From NCBI RefSeq assembly GCF_018860625.1, contig NZ_JAHKQB010000014.1, positions 62,001-126,000 of the forward strand: a stretch of 64,000 nucleotides of DNA. The letters are read 5' to 3'. Shown piece by piece: positions 9,138 to 18,017 of this stretch (position 1 is its first letter; each line of letters starts with the position of its first letter). This DNA is from Paracoccus sp. C2R09 (GTDB lineage Bacteria > Pseudomonadota > Alphaproteobacteria > Rhodobacterales > Rhodobacteraceae). The position numbers and the translations under genes were made by a program. Below the pieces are notes generated by a model that was not told the origin of the DNA, did no database searches, and saw nothing but the letters and a program-made list of their open reading frames with translations.

Positions 9138-9959
9138 ATGTTCGATGCCGAACGACAAGAGACCCTGCTCGAGGTGAACAACGTCGAGGTCATCTACAAC
9201 CACGTCATCCTGGTGCTGAAGGGCATCAGCCTGAAGGTGCCCAAGGGCGGCATCACGGCGATCCTGGGCGGCAACGGTGCGGGCAAGACCACCACGCTCA
9301 AGGCGATATCGAACCTGCTGGCCAGCGAACGCGGCGAGGTGACGAAGGGGTCGATCAGCTATCGCGGGGACAGGATATCGGACCTGAACCCGGCGGCGCT
9401 GGTCAAGCGCGGCGTGATCCAGGTGATGGAGGGCCGCCGCTGCTTCGAGCATCTGACCGTCGAGGAGAACCTGCTGACCGGTGCCTATACCCGCGGCGAC
9501 GGATCGGCGGCCATCAGGCGGGACCTGGAGATGGTCTACGATTATTTCCCGCGCCTGCGCGAAAGGCGCCGCAGTCAGGCGGGATACACCTCGGGTGGGG
9601 AACAGCAGATGTGCGCCATGGGTCGCGCGCTGATGTCGCGCCCCGAGATGATCCTGCTGGACGAACCCTCGATGGGGCTGGCGCCGCAGCTGGTCGAACA
9701 GATCTTCCAGATCGTGAAGGCCGTGAACGAGGGCGAGGGGACGACCTTCCTGCTGGCCGAACAGAACACCAATGTCGCGCTGCGATACGCCCATTACGGA
9801 TACATCCTGGAGAACGGGCGCATCGTCATGGACGGCCCCGCCGCCCAGCTGCGCGAGAACCCCGACGTCAAGGAATTCTACCTGGGCATGTCCGACGAGG
9901 GGCGCAAGTCCTTCCGCGACGTGCGCAGCTATCGCCGGCGCAAGCGCTGGCTGGCCTGA
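9138..9959 (+). CDS. livF: branched-chain-type ABC transporter ATPase (LivF)
   Basis: A 273-residue second ATPase of the importer. Walker A GGNGAGKTT lies at about residues 44-52, signature TSGGEQQMCAMGRAL is strong, Walker B is MILLDEPSMGL, and the H-loop is LLAEQNTNVAL as usual in LivF. A C-terminal basic extension (YRRRKRWLA) is longer than in E. coli LivF. Start ATG at 9138 keeps the family-like opening LLEVNNVEVIY close to the N-terminus. Eleven bases separate it from the PaaK-like gene. Confidence 0.92.
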   Translation: MFDAERQETLLEVNNVEVIYNHVILVLKGISLKVPKGGITAILGGNGAGKTTTLKAISNLLASERGEVTKGSISYRGDRISDLNPAALVKRGVIQVMEGRRCFEHLTVEENLLTGAYTRGDGSAAIRRDLEMVYDYFPRLRERRRSQAGYTSGGEQQMCAMGRALMSRPEMILLDEPSMGLAPQLVEQIFQIVKAVNEGEGTTFLLAEQNTNVALRYAHYGYILENGRIVMDGPAAQLRENPDVKEFYLGMSDEGRKSFRDVRSYRRRKRWLA

Positions 9960-9970
9960 AGGACGACGCC

Positions 9971-11185
9971 ATGAGCCATTACGACGACCTGGAAACCCGT
10001 GACGAGGCGGCACGGGGCGATGCCCTTGCGACCGGGCTTCCTGCCGCGATCGCGCGTGCCCGGACCGCCCCCGCGCTGGCCCGCCTGCTGCGGGACGTGG
10101 ACCCCGCGACGGTCACGGACCGCGCCGCGCTGGCCCGCCTGCCGGTCATCCGCAAGGCCGAGCTGTCGGCTGCGCAGCAGCGCCAGCCCCCCTTCGGCGG
10201 CTTCACCACGCGGCTGGCATCCGAATTCGATCATGTCTTCCAGAGCCCGGGCCCGATCTACGAACCCGGGCGGCGCGAGGGCGATTGGTGGCGGCTGGGA
10301 CGGTTCCTGCACGCCTCCGGGGTGGGGCGCGGCGACATCGTGCACAACTGCTTCGGATACCATCTGACCCCCGCCGGCATGATGTTCGAGAGCGGCGCGC
10401 GCGCCGTCGATGCGGCAGTGCTGCCCGCGGGCGTCGGCCAGACCGAACTGCAGGTCCGCGCCGCCGTCGATATCGGAACCACCTGCTACGCGGGCACGCC
10501 CGATTTCCTCAAGGTGATCCTGGATCGCGCCGATCAGATGAACGAGACGCTGTCCTTCACCCGTGCGGTCGTGGGGGGCGGGGCGCTGTTTCCGTCGCTG
10601 CGTCAGCTCTATGCGGACCGGGGGATCGTGACGCGGCAATGCTATGCCACTGCCGATCTGGGCAATATCGCCTATGAATCCGAGGCGCTGGAGGGGATGA
10701 TCGTGGAGGAGGGCGTCATCGTCGAGATCGTGCGCCCCGGCACCGGCGACCCCGTCCCCGATGGCGAGGTGGGCGAGGTCGTCGTGACCACGCTGAACCC
10801 GGATTACCCGCTGGTGCGCTTCGCGACGGGCGATCTGTCCGCGGTGCTGCCGGGGATCAGCCCCTGCGGGCGGACCAACATGCGCATCACGGGCTGGATG
10901 GGACGCGCCGATCAGACGACCAAGATCAAGGGCATGTTCGTGCGCCCCGAACAGGTCGCGGCGCTTGTCGCCCGCCACCCCGAGATCGCCCGCGCCCGCG
11001 TCATCGCTGACCGGCAAGGAGAGATGGACGTGATGACCGTTCAGCTGGAAACGGCCGCCGCCGGGGGCGATTACGATGCCACGATCATGGATACGCTGAA
11101 GCTGCGCGGTCAGGTGGAACTGATGGCCCCGGGCAGCCTGCCAAATGACGGGCGCGTGATCGAGGATCGGCGCAGCTACGACTGA
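9971..11185 (+). CDS. PaaK-like adenylate-forming protein with degenerate P-loop
   Basis: A 404-residue protein resembling phenylacetate-CoA ligase (PaaK) in length and in late motifs (GEVVVTTLNPDYPLVRFATGDL; GMFVRPEQV). The usual Ser/Thr/Gly-rich ATP loop (SSGTTG) is not present: the matching position, about residues 91-100, reads QSPGPIYEPG. The protein may therefore have an altered adenylation mechanism or a non-catalytic role. It is last in the ligase-liv operon, so the unit has one canonical and one divergent ligase. Start ATG at 9971, preceded by GAAGGACG. Substrate unknown. Confidence 0.82.
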   Translation: MSHYDDLETRDEAARGDALATGLPAAIARARTAPALARLLRDVDPATVTDRAALARLPVIRKAELSAAQQRQPPFGGFTTRLASEFDHVFQSPGPIYEPGRREGDWWRLGRFLHASGVGRGDIVHNCFGYHLTPAGMMFESGARAVDAAVLPAGVGQTELQVRAAVDIGTTCYAGTPDFLKVILDRADQMNETLSFTRAVVGGGALFPSLRQLYADRGIVTRQCYATADLGNIAYESEALEGMIVEEGVIVEIVRPGTGDPVPDGEVGEVVVTTLNPDYPLVRFATGDLSAVLPGISPCGRTNMRITGWMGRADQTTKIKGMFVRPEQVAALVARHPEIARARVIADRQGEMDVMTVQLETAAAGGDYDATIMDTLKLRGQVELMAPGSLPNDGRVIEDRRSYD

Positions 11186-11270
11186 CCGAATGCGGGGCAT
11201 TTGACCGACCGCCTTGCCTGATGCGCCGCTTGGTCCAATCTGGTGCGATCGGATCAGATCGGGGAATGCC

Positions 11271-12041
11271 ATGCCTGCGGGACGTGAAACGTCGCCCATC
11301 ATCATCAAGCGGGTCGAGGGCGCGCCCGAGGCCGGTCATCACGGCGGCGCGTGGAAGGTGGCCTATGCCGATTTCGTGACGGCGATGATGGCCTTCTTCC
11401 TGCTGATGTGGCTGCTGAACGCCACGACCGAGGAACAGCGCAACGGGCTGGCGCAGTATTTCTCGCCCTCGATCACCAAGACGCCGGGCGCGGGCAGCGG
11501 CATGTCGGGCGAAGGCATAGAACATGGCGTCCGCCACGCGATCGAGGCCCCTGTGCCCGACAGCGACAAGGCGGGCGATTTCGACCAGATCGCGAAGGCC
11601 GTGCAGGACGCGCTGACCGGGACGGGGGCCGAATCCATGCAGATGCAGAACCTGCTGAAGCATGTGGTCACCCGCATGACCGACGAGGGTCTGGTGATCG
11701 AGGTGGGCGATCTGACCGATGCGCCCCTGTTCATCGAGGATACAGCCCAGCCCACGACCGAGCTGGTGCAGCTGGCGGGGATCCTGTCGAACGTGCTGCG
11801 CCACACCCGCAATCAGCTGGGCGTGGCGGGCCATGTCAGATCCTATCCCGAGATGCTGGTCGCCTCGCCCGTCTGGGCGCTGTCGGATGCGCGCGCCCAT
11901 GCGATGCGCAACCTGATGGAGGGGCGCGATTTCGATCCGAAGCGATTCGAACGCGTCACCGGCTATGCCGATCGTCGGAACAGGTCGTCGAACCCGATGG
12001 ACCCCGGGAACAATCGGATCGAAGTCATTTTACTAAGATAG
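11271..12041 (+). CDS. motB: flagellar motor stator protein MotB
   Basis: A 256-residue stator subunit. A short cytoplasmic N-terminus rich in basic residues is followed by one membrane helix, KVAYADFVTAMMAFFLLMWL (about residues 28-47), containing the proton-carrying aspartate (D33) typical of MotB. The C-terminal half is an OmpA-type peptidoglycan-binding domain. No motA is adjacent and none is in the window. Start ATG 11271 was preferred over an upstream TTG because the motif spacing to the helix is then normal for the family. First gene of the rightward flagellar arm. Confidence 0.9.
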   Translation: MPAGRETSPIIIKRVEGAPEAGHHGGAWKVAYADFVTAMMAFFLLMWLLNATTEEQRNGLAQYFSPSITKTPGAGSGMSGEGIEHGVRHAIEAPVPDSDKAGDFDQIAKAVQDALTGTGAESMQMQNLLKHVVTRMTDEGLVIEVGDLTDAPLFIEDTAQPTTELVQLAGILSNVLRHTRNQLGVAGHVRSYPEMLVASPVWALSDARAHAMRNLMEGRDFDPKRFERVTGYADRRNRSSNPMDPGNNRIEVILLR

Positions 12042-12060
12042 GTTCGGGCAGGGGGCGGGA

Positions 12061-12075
12061 TTATCCGAATCTTAA
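12061..12075 (+). promoter_or_regulatory. CtrA-like box with embedded GANTC upstream of flgE
   Basis: TTAT, seven bases, TTAA matches the CtrA consensus TTAA-N7-TTAA at 7 of 8 positions. The seven-base spacer contains GAATC (12067-12071), a CcrM site. It ends 51 bases before the flgE ATG. CtrA control of flagellar genes is established in many alphaproteobacteria; here it is predicted from the motif. Confidence 0.45.
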
Positions 12076-12126
12076 ACCCTTGCAGGTCAGACTGACGGCA
12101 ACGAGGTTTCACAAGGATTGCCGTCC

Positions 12127-13428
12127 ATGTCCATGTCATCTGCCATGAATGCCAGCGTTGCGGGTCTGTCGGCGAATTCGTCCCGACTCGCGACGATCTC
12201 CGACAATATCGCCAACTCTTCCACCTATGGCTACAAGCGCGTCACGACCGAATTCGACTCGTTGGTCGTAGGCAGCGGGACGGGCCTCTATACCGCTGGC
12301 GGGGTGCGATCCAGCACGCAGCGGGTCGTCGATCAGGACGGTGCCATCGTCACCTCGACCGCGGCGCTGGATCTGGCGATCTCGGGGCGGGGCATGTTGC
12401 CTGTCACCAGCATCGCGGATGCCACGGGCACGGATGCACCGGGCATGATGATGACCCGCACCGGCTCCTTCTCGCCCGATGCGAACGGCATCCTGCGCAG
12501 CTCGAACGGGCTGGTGCTGATGGGCTGGCCCACGACCTCGGATGGCAGCCTGGGGGCGGTGTCGCGCGATACCTCGGGCTCGCTGGAGCCGATCCGCATC
12601 GATGCCACCACGCCGGTGGGCGATCCGACGACGGCGGTCTCTTTGGGGCTGAACCTGCCCGCCACCGCCACCCGTGCCGATGGCGACGCATCGGTCCTGC
12701 CGCTGCGGGTCGAGTATTACGGCAATCTCGGCACGACCGAGGCGTTGGACATCGAGTTCACCCCGATCCAGGGCGCCGACAACACCATGACGAACCGCTG
12801 GTCCGTTTCGGTCAGCGACAGCCAGTCCGAGACGAACCCGATCGCGACATTCGAGGTGACCTTCGACGACAGCCAAGCCAATGGCGGTTCGATCCAGACG
12901 GTGACCTCGGGGACCGGCGGCGTCTATGACGAGGCGACGGGAACGATCCCGCTGACCGTCGGCGGCGGACAGATCGACCTGTTCATCGGCAATTCGGACA
13001 GCGCAGGCGGGCTGAAGCAGCTTGCGACCGGCTTCTCGCCCTCGAACATCGCCAAGGACGGATCGCCCGTGGGCAAGCTGGTCAATGTCGAGATGGATGA
13101 CCAGGGCTATCTGATGGCGACCTACGACACCGGGGCGGTCAAGTCGCTCTACAAGGTGCCGGTGGTGGACGTGCCGAACCTGAATGGCCTGGTCGCGCAA
13201 GAGGGGCAGGCATTCACCGCATCCCCCGAATCCGGTGCGTTCTACCTGTGGGACAGCGGCGACGGCCCGACCGGGTCGATCTTGGGCTATGCGCGCGAAA
13301 GCTCGACCACCGACATCGCGCAGGAGCTGACTTATCTGATCACCACGCAGCGGGCCTATTCGTCCAACGCCAAGATCATTCAGACGGTCGACGAGATGCT
13401 GCAGGAAACCACCAACATCAAGCGCTGA
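12127..13428 (+). CDS. flgE: flagellar hook protein FlgE
   Basis: A 433-residue hook subunit. The N-terminal rod/hook signature SANSSRLATISDNIANSST (with the DNIAN motif near residue 28) and the C-terminal ELTYLITTQRAYSSNAKII heptad region are both present, the pattern shared by FlgE, FlgF, FlgG and FlgK. The central part is the variable hook domain. AAGGA at 12113-12117 lies 9 bases before the chosen ATG. A TTG at 12118 would overlap this site and is unlikely. Followed after 25 bases by flgK. Confidence 0.93.
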   Translation: MSMSSAMNASVAGLSANSSRLATISDNIANSSTYGYKRVTTEFDSLVVGSGTGLYTAGGVRSSTQRVVDQDGAIVTSTAALDLAISGRGMLPVTSIADATGTDAPGMMMTRTGSFSPDANGILRSSNGLVLMGWPTTSDGSLGAVSRDTSGSLEPIRIDATTPVGDPTTAVSLGLNLPATATRADGDASVLPLRVEYYGNLGTTEALDIEFTPIQGADNTMTNRWSVSVSDSQSETNPIATFEVTFDDSQANGGSIQTVTSGTGGVYDEATGTIPLTVGGGQIDLFIGNSDSAGGLKQLATGFSPSNIAKDGSPVGKLVNVEMDDQGYLMATYDTGAVKSLYKVPVVDVPNLNGLVAQEGQAFTASPESGAFYLWDSGDGPTGSILGYARESSTTDIAQELTYLITTQRAYSSNAKIIQTVDEMLQETTNIKR

Positions 13429-13453
13429 GCGCAAGCCCCGAGGGAGATACGGG

Positions 13454-14878
13454 ATGAGCATTGCACAGGCCATTTCCAGCGCCATGTCGGGGCTGACGGC
13501 CACCGCGCGCGGCACCGAAACGGTCGCCGCGAACCTCGCCAACGCCATGACGCCCGGCTATGCCCGTCGGGAAACGGTCATCAGCGCCCAGACGCAGGGG
13601 GCGGCCGGCGGCGTGCGGGTGGACGGCATCGCGCGGATCGTCAACGCGACGCTTCTGAACGAAAGCCGCATCGCCTCGTCCTCGGGTCAGGAGGCTGGCG
13701 TGATCTCGGCCTTTCAGGTGTCGATGGAAGGGCGGATCGGCCTGCCGGGAGAGGCGAGCGCGCTGAGCACCGCGCTGAGCGATTTCCAGAACGCGCTGAC
13801 ATCCGCCGCGACGCGCCCGGATGACGAGATCCGCCTGACCCAGCTTGCCAGCGCGGCCTCGACGCTGGCGGGGCGGCTGAATACGGCATCCGATGCGGTC
13901 CAGGCCGCGCGGGGTGCCGCGCAGACGGCGATCGCCACGGATGTGGAGACGCTGAACGGATCGCTGGAACGGGTGGCGTATCTGAACACGCGCATCGCGG
14001 CGTTGGATGCCGATGGTACCGATGCCTCGGTCCTGCGCGACGAAAGGCAGTCGGCCATCGACCGCATCGCGGCCATCGTGCCCGTGCAGGAGGTTGCGCG
14101 CGACGGCGGCAAGGTCGCCCTGTTCACCGCCGAGGGTGCGGTCCTGCTGGACGGGAACATTCCCGCCAGCTTCGGTTTTCAAGGCGCGGGGCAGGTCACG
14201 GCCGACCAGGAAGTCGGCGCCGGCCTGCAGCTTCTGACCTTCAACGGCAAGGCGCTGGATGCCGGGCAGATGAAGATGTTCGCGGGCGGGTCGCTGTCGG
14301 CGCAGTTCACGATCCGGGATCAGCTTGCGCCCCAGATGCAGGCCGAACTGGATGCGCTGGCACTGGATCTGCACGACCGCATGCTGCCCGCGGATGGCGG
14401 TGCCGGCGTCTTTACCGATCAGGGCGCACCGGCCGATGCGGCGAACCTGACGGGGCTTGCGGGACGGCTGCGGCTGAACGCGGCTGCCGACACGCGCCAG
14501 GGGGGCAGCGCCACTTGGCTGCGCGATGGCGGGACGGGGACGGTCGCGGCGGGCGACGGGACGCGGCTCAACGCGCTGAACGAAGCCCTGAGCGATGCGC
14601 GCGCCGCGACGGGTGATGCGGACCTTGCCGGGAATGCCACGTTGGCCGACCGCTTCGGCACGATCGAGGCGCGCGTCTCGACCCGCCGCATCGACGCCGA
14701 GAGCGACCTTTCGATCCGGCAGGCGCGGGTCGAGACGATCTCGGGCAGCCTGCTGGCCGATGGTGTCGATACCGATGCCGAGATGCAGAAACTGCTGCAA
14801 TACGAACAAAGCTATGCCGCCAATGCGCGCGTCCTTGTCGCAATCGAGGACATGCTCGACCAGATCCTGAGGATGTGA
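13454..14878 (+). CDS. flgK: flagellar hook-associated protein FlgK (HAP1)
   Basis: A 474-residue first hook-filament junction protein. It begins MSIAQAISSAMSGLTATARG with VAANLANAMTPGYARRE, the FlgK version of the rod/hook signature, and ends with a helical C-terminus EMQKLLQYEQSYAANARVL typical of the family. GGGAGATACGGG precedes the ATG. It lies between flgE and flgL in the standard order. Confidence 0.92.
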   Translation: MSIAQAISSAMSGLTATARGTETVAANLANAMTPGYARRETVISAQTQGAAGGVRVDGIARIVNATLLNESRIASSSGQEAGVISAFQVSMEGRIGLPGEASALSTALSDFQNALTSAATRPDDEIRLTQLASAASTLAGRLNTASDAVQAARGAAQTAIATDVETLNGSLERVAYLNTRIAALDADGTDASVLRDERQSAIDRIAAIVPVQEVARDGGKVALFTAEGAVLLDGNIPASFGFQGAGQVTADQEVGAGLQLLTFNGKALDAGQMKMFAGGSLSAQFTIRDQLAPQMQAELDALALDLHDRMLPADGGAGVFTDQGAPADAANLTGLAGRLRLNAAADTRQGGSATWLRDGGTGTVAAGDGTRLNALNEALSDARAATGDADLAGNATLADRFGTIEARVSTRRIDAESDLSIRQARVETISGSLLADGVDTDAEMQKLLQYEQSYAANARVLVAIEDMLDQILRM

Positions 14879-14880
14879 CC

Positions 14881-15882
14881 ATGACAGTGACCGGAACCGG
14901 CGACCAGGCCCGCGCCTATGCGCTGCAGCTTTCGTCCAATCGGCTGAAATCGACGCTGAACACGCTGACGCGCGAAGTCGCCTCGGGTGAGGTGGCGGAT
15001 CTGGGCCAGCGCGTGCAGGGCAATACCCGCACGCTGAACGATATCGAGACGCGGCTGTCCCAGACGCGCCAGCTGCAGCAGAACGGTTCCGAGGCCGCGA
15101 ACCAGCTGGAAGGCCTGCAGAACATCTTCGAGGCGCTGCGCCTGACCACCGGCACGCTGGCGGTCGAACTGGTGTCGGACCCGCTGCTGCAGGGGGGCTT
15201 CTCGCTCCAGACGCGGATCACGCAGGGCGCCACCGCATTCGAGACCGTGGTCCAACAGTTGAACGGCATGAATGCCGGGCGCTTCCAGCTGTCGGGAACC
15301 GCGACCGATCAGCGCTCGCTGCCATCTTCGGCGCAGATGCTGGATCAGCTGCAGACGGCCATCGGCGGCGCGACCGATGCCGCCCAGATCGAGGCCGCGG
15401 TATCGGCATGGTTCGACGATCCGGCGGGGGGCTTCATGACGTCCTATGGTGGCAACCAGCAGCCGCGGACGATCCCCGTTTCGGAAGGCACCGAGATCGC
15501 GATCACCACCACCGCGGCCGATCCCGGCATTCGCGACATGCTCAAGGGGCTTGCGATGGTGGCGCTGATGGATCGGGGCGTGCTGGCGGGCGATCAGGCG
15601 GGACAGAAGGCGATGATACAGGCGGGGGGACAGGCGATGTTGACGGCGGATGGGGCGATCCTGGCCGAGATGGGCCGGATCGGCCTGCAGCAGGAGGTGG
15701 TCGAGCGCGCCAGCACGATCAACGGCGCGGCCATCGCCACGTTCGAGATCGCGCGCAGCGATATCCGCGGCGCCGATGCCTTCGAGACCGCCGCCGCCCT
15801 GACCGAGGTCGAGAGCCAGCTCGAGGCGCTCTATGCCGTGACGGCGCGGCTGTCGAAGCTGAGCCTGGTGGATTACCTGTGA
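14881..15882 (+). CDS. flgL: flagellar hook-associated protein FlgL (HAP3)
   Basis: A 333-residue second junction protein with flagellin-like helical ends: SSNRLKSTLNTLTREVASGE near the N-terminus and LTEVESQLEALYAVTARLS near the C-terminus. The family assignment rests on these plus the flgE-flgK-flgL order. ATG 14881 is chosen; GTG 14875 overlaps the flgK stop and would add two residues. The stop overlaps the flgI ATG by one base (TGATG). Confidence 0.88.
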   Translation: MTVTGTGDQARAYALQLSSNRLKSTLNTLTREVASGEVADLGQRVQGNTRTLNDIETRLSQTRQLQQNGSEAANQLEGLQNIFEALRLTTGTLAVELVSDPLLQGGFSLQTRITQGATAFETVVQQLNGMNAGRFQLSGTATDQRSLPSSAQMLDQLQTAIGGATDAAQIEAAVSAWFDDPAGGFMTSYGGNQQPRTIPVSEGTEIAITTTAADPGIRDMLKGLAMVALMDRGVLAGDQAGQKAMIQAGGQAMLTADGAILAEMGRIGLQQEVVERASTINGAAIATFEIARSDIRGADAFETAAALTEVESQLEALYAVTARLSKLSLVDYL

Positions 15883-16985
15883 TGCGGGCGCTGATCTCGA
15901 CCGTCCTGATCTGGGCCATGCTGGCAGGGGCGGGGTTCGCCGTGCCCGTACGGATCAAGGACTTGGCGGATTTCGACGGGGTGCGCGGCAACGACCTGGT
16001 GGGTTACGGCCTGGTCGTGGGCCTCGACGGAACGGGCGACGGGTTCCGCAACGCCCCCTTCACCGAAGAGATGCTGGCCGGCCTGTTGGAGCGGCTGGGC
16101 GTGAACGTCACCGATGACGCGCTGCGGTCCAAGAACGTCGCCGCCGTGATCGTGACCGCAACCCTGCCACCCTTTGCCCGGTCGGGCAGTCGGATCGACG
16201 TGAACGTCTCGGCCATCGGCGATGCCGGCAGTCTTCTGGGCGGCACGCTGGTCATGACGCCGCTGAAGGCGGCCGACGGCAACATCTATGCCGTGGCGCA
16301 GGGGTCGATCATCGCGGGTGGGGCTGCGGCTGCGGGCGATGCCGCGCGCGTGGTCGAGGGCGTGCCGACGACCGGCAAGATCCCTGTCGGCGGGCGCGTC
16401 GAGCGCGAGGTCGAGTTCGATTTCGCGGGGATCGACAACATTCGCATCGCGTTGCGCAATGCCGATTTCACCACTGCCACGCGGGTCGAGGATGCGATCA
16501 ACCGCGACTTCGACCGTCAGCTTGCGATCACCCAGGACAGCGGGACCATCATGGTGAATTTTCGCAGCCTGGGCGATGTGAACCCCGCGCGGGTGTTGGG
16601 CCGGATCGAGAATCTGATGATCGAACCCGAAGATCGCGCGAAGGTCGTGATCGACCACAAATCGGGGACCATCGTCGTGGGCGAAAGGGTCCGCATATCG
16701 CGCGTGGCCGTATCGCAAGGCAACCTGACCCTGCGCGTGGCCGAGGCACCGGTGGTTTCGCAGCCCAACCCCTTCGCGCAGGGCGAAACGGTCACCGTCC
16801 CGCGCAGTGCGGTCGAACTGGAACAGGAACCGGGCATCGGCTTCGTCGAGGTCGCCGGAGAGACGAACCTGTCCGACCTGGTGGCCGGTCTGAACGCACT
16901 GGGGGTAAGGCCGCGCGACATGATCGACATCCTGAAATCGATCCATGCGGCCGGCGCACTCCATGCGGATCTGATCGTCGAGTGA
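15882..16985 (+). CDS. flgI: flagellar P-ring protein FlgI
   Basis: A 367-residue periplasmic ring protein. The first 20 residues form a signal peptide. The mature start VRIKDLADFDGVRGNDLVGY with GYGLVVGLDGTGDG is diagnostic for FlgI, as is the C-terminal LSDLVAGLNALGVRPRDMI. It is exported and built into the peptidoglycan layer with help from FlgA. Its stop lies 3 bases from the stop of the convergent glycosyltransferase gene. Confidence 0.95.
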   Translation: MRALISTVLIWAMLAGAGFAVPVRIKDLADFDGVRGNDLVGYGLVVGLDGTGDGFRNAPFTEEMLAGLLERLGVNVTDDALRSKNVAAVIVTATLPPFARSGSRIDVNVSAIGDAGSLLGGTLVMTPLKAADGNIYAVAQGSIIAGGAAAAGDAARVVEGVPTTGKIPVGGRVEREVEFDFAGIDNIRIALRNADFTTATRVEDAINRDFDRQLAITQDSGTIMVNFRSLGDVNPARVLGRIENLMIEPEDRAKVVIDHKSGTIVVGERVRISRVAVSQGNLTLRVAEAPVVSQPNPFAQGETVTVPRSAVELEQEPGIGFVEVAGETNLSDLVAGLNALGVRPRDMIDILKSIHAAGALHADLIVE

Positions 16986-16988
16986 TCC

Positions 16989-17912
16989 CTAGCGCCAGCT
17001 GCCCGCCGCAGCCGAAAGGAACAGCGCGGTGGTTCCCGCCGCCGTCTGCCGATAGAGGCCCGCCTGCCGCAGCATCGCCGCGCAGCGCGGGCCGCTTGCG
17101 TCCAGCGCATCGGTGAAGCGGTCGAAGACCTGCCGGTTCGGAATGGTCAGCAGGTCCGCCACCGGTGCCAGGGCCGCCTGGTTCGAACGCAGCCATTTGC
17201 CGTAATCGCCCGCCATCAGCTTGCGCAAGCGGACGGCCATCGCCTGCGGGGTGTCGTTGCGTCCGACCTCGGAGCGGCCATGCTGACGATAGAGCAGGCA
17301 GGGCCGCGGATCATGGACCAGCGTGGCACCCGCGCCAGATGTGATCTGATAGGCCCACCAGTCATGCGACAGGACCTGCGCGCGGATCGCGGCGGGGGCC
17401 GCAAGCTGCAACAGCTCGACCGCGCGGGGCGAAAAGACCGAGGCATTGCCCGCCATGATCGCCTGCACCAGCGCGTTCCGAAACCCGAGCGGCCGCCGAA
17501 AGTGCCGCGAGCCCGTCAGCGGATGCAGGTTCTGATCGGTGATGACGGTGCGGGCGGCGTAGTGAACCGGCCCTACATCCGCGACATGGGGAAGCGCGCG
17601 GGTCAGCTTGTCGGGGAACCAGTGATCGTCCTGATCGCAGAAGGCCATGGCCGCCCCTTCGGGAACCTCGGCCAACATGGACAGGAAATTCGCGGTCGCC
17701 CCCTTCCGCGGTCCGCGTCGCAGGCGGACCTGGCCGTCGGGGCGGGATCGCGCGAATTCCCGCACGATCGCGACCGTATCGTCATCCGAGCCGTCATCCG
17801 AGACGATCAGGGACCAGTCGGCATGGCTCTGGGCCGCGATGCTGGCCAGCTGGCGCGGAAGATGCGCCGCCCCGCGATAGGTGGCCATCAGGATCACGAT
17901 ATGCTGCGACAT
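16989..17912 (-). CDS. family 2 glycosyltransferase inside the flagellar island
   Basis: A 307-residue GT-A fold enzyme. The N-terminus VILMATYRGAAHLPRQLASI and SDDGSDDDTVAIV form the nucleotide-sugar binding region, and FCDQDDHWFPDKL supplies the acidic metal-binding motif. No signal peptide or membrane helix is seen, so it acts in the cytoplasm. The sequence resembles rhamnosyltransferase-like members, but donor and acceptor cannot be read. It lies between the two convergent flagellar arms and is separated from fliL by a terminator, so it has its own transcription. A role in flagellin or surface polysaccharide glycosylation is possible. Confidence 0.85.
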   Translation of the reverse strand: MSQHIVILMATYRGAAHLPRQLASIAAQSHADWSLIVSDDGSDDDTVAIVREFARSRPDGQVRLRRGPRKGATANFLSMLAEVPEGAAMAFCDQDDHWFPDKLTRALPHVADVGPVHYAARTVITDQNLHPLTGSRHFRRPLGFRNALVQAIMAGNASVFSPRAVELLQLAAPAAIRAQVLSHDWWAYQITSGAGATLVHDPRPCLLYRQHGRSEVGRNDTPQAMAVRLRKLMAGDYGKWLRSNQAALAPVADLLTIPNRQVFDRFTDALDASGPRCAAMLRQAGLYRQTAAGTTALFLSAAAGSWR

Positions 17913-17924
17913 GGGCCCCCTTCG

Positions 17925-17945
17925 GCATGCGTCGTCCGACGATGC
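17925..17945. repeat. inverted repeat upstream of the glycosyltransferase
   Basis: GCAT-G-CGTCG-TC-CGACG-ATGC forms a nine-pair imperfect palindrome with one bulged base, 12 bases before the glycosyltransferase start (minus strand). It could be an operator or a leader hairpin. Confidence 0.4.
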
Positions 17946-17973
17946 TTTTGGCGCGGGCGGGCGGACATGACAA

Positions 17974-18002
17974 GGCCGCGCCCCATTTGCCGGGGCGCGG
18001 CC
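17974..18002 (-). terminator. terminator after the flgB-fliL operon
   Basis: A perfect 11-bp stem (GGCCGCGCCCC and GGGGCGCGGCC) with a 7-base loop lies 15 bases after the fliL stop. On the minus strand the stem is followed by TTGT, a weak U-tract. It separates the nine-gene flagellar operon from the glycosyltransferase. Confidence 0.75.
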
Positions 18003-18017
18003 TCGATGCTCAGGGCG

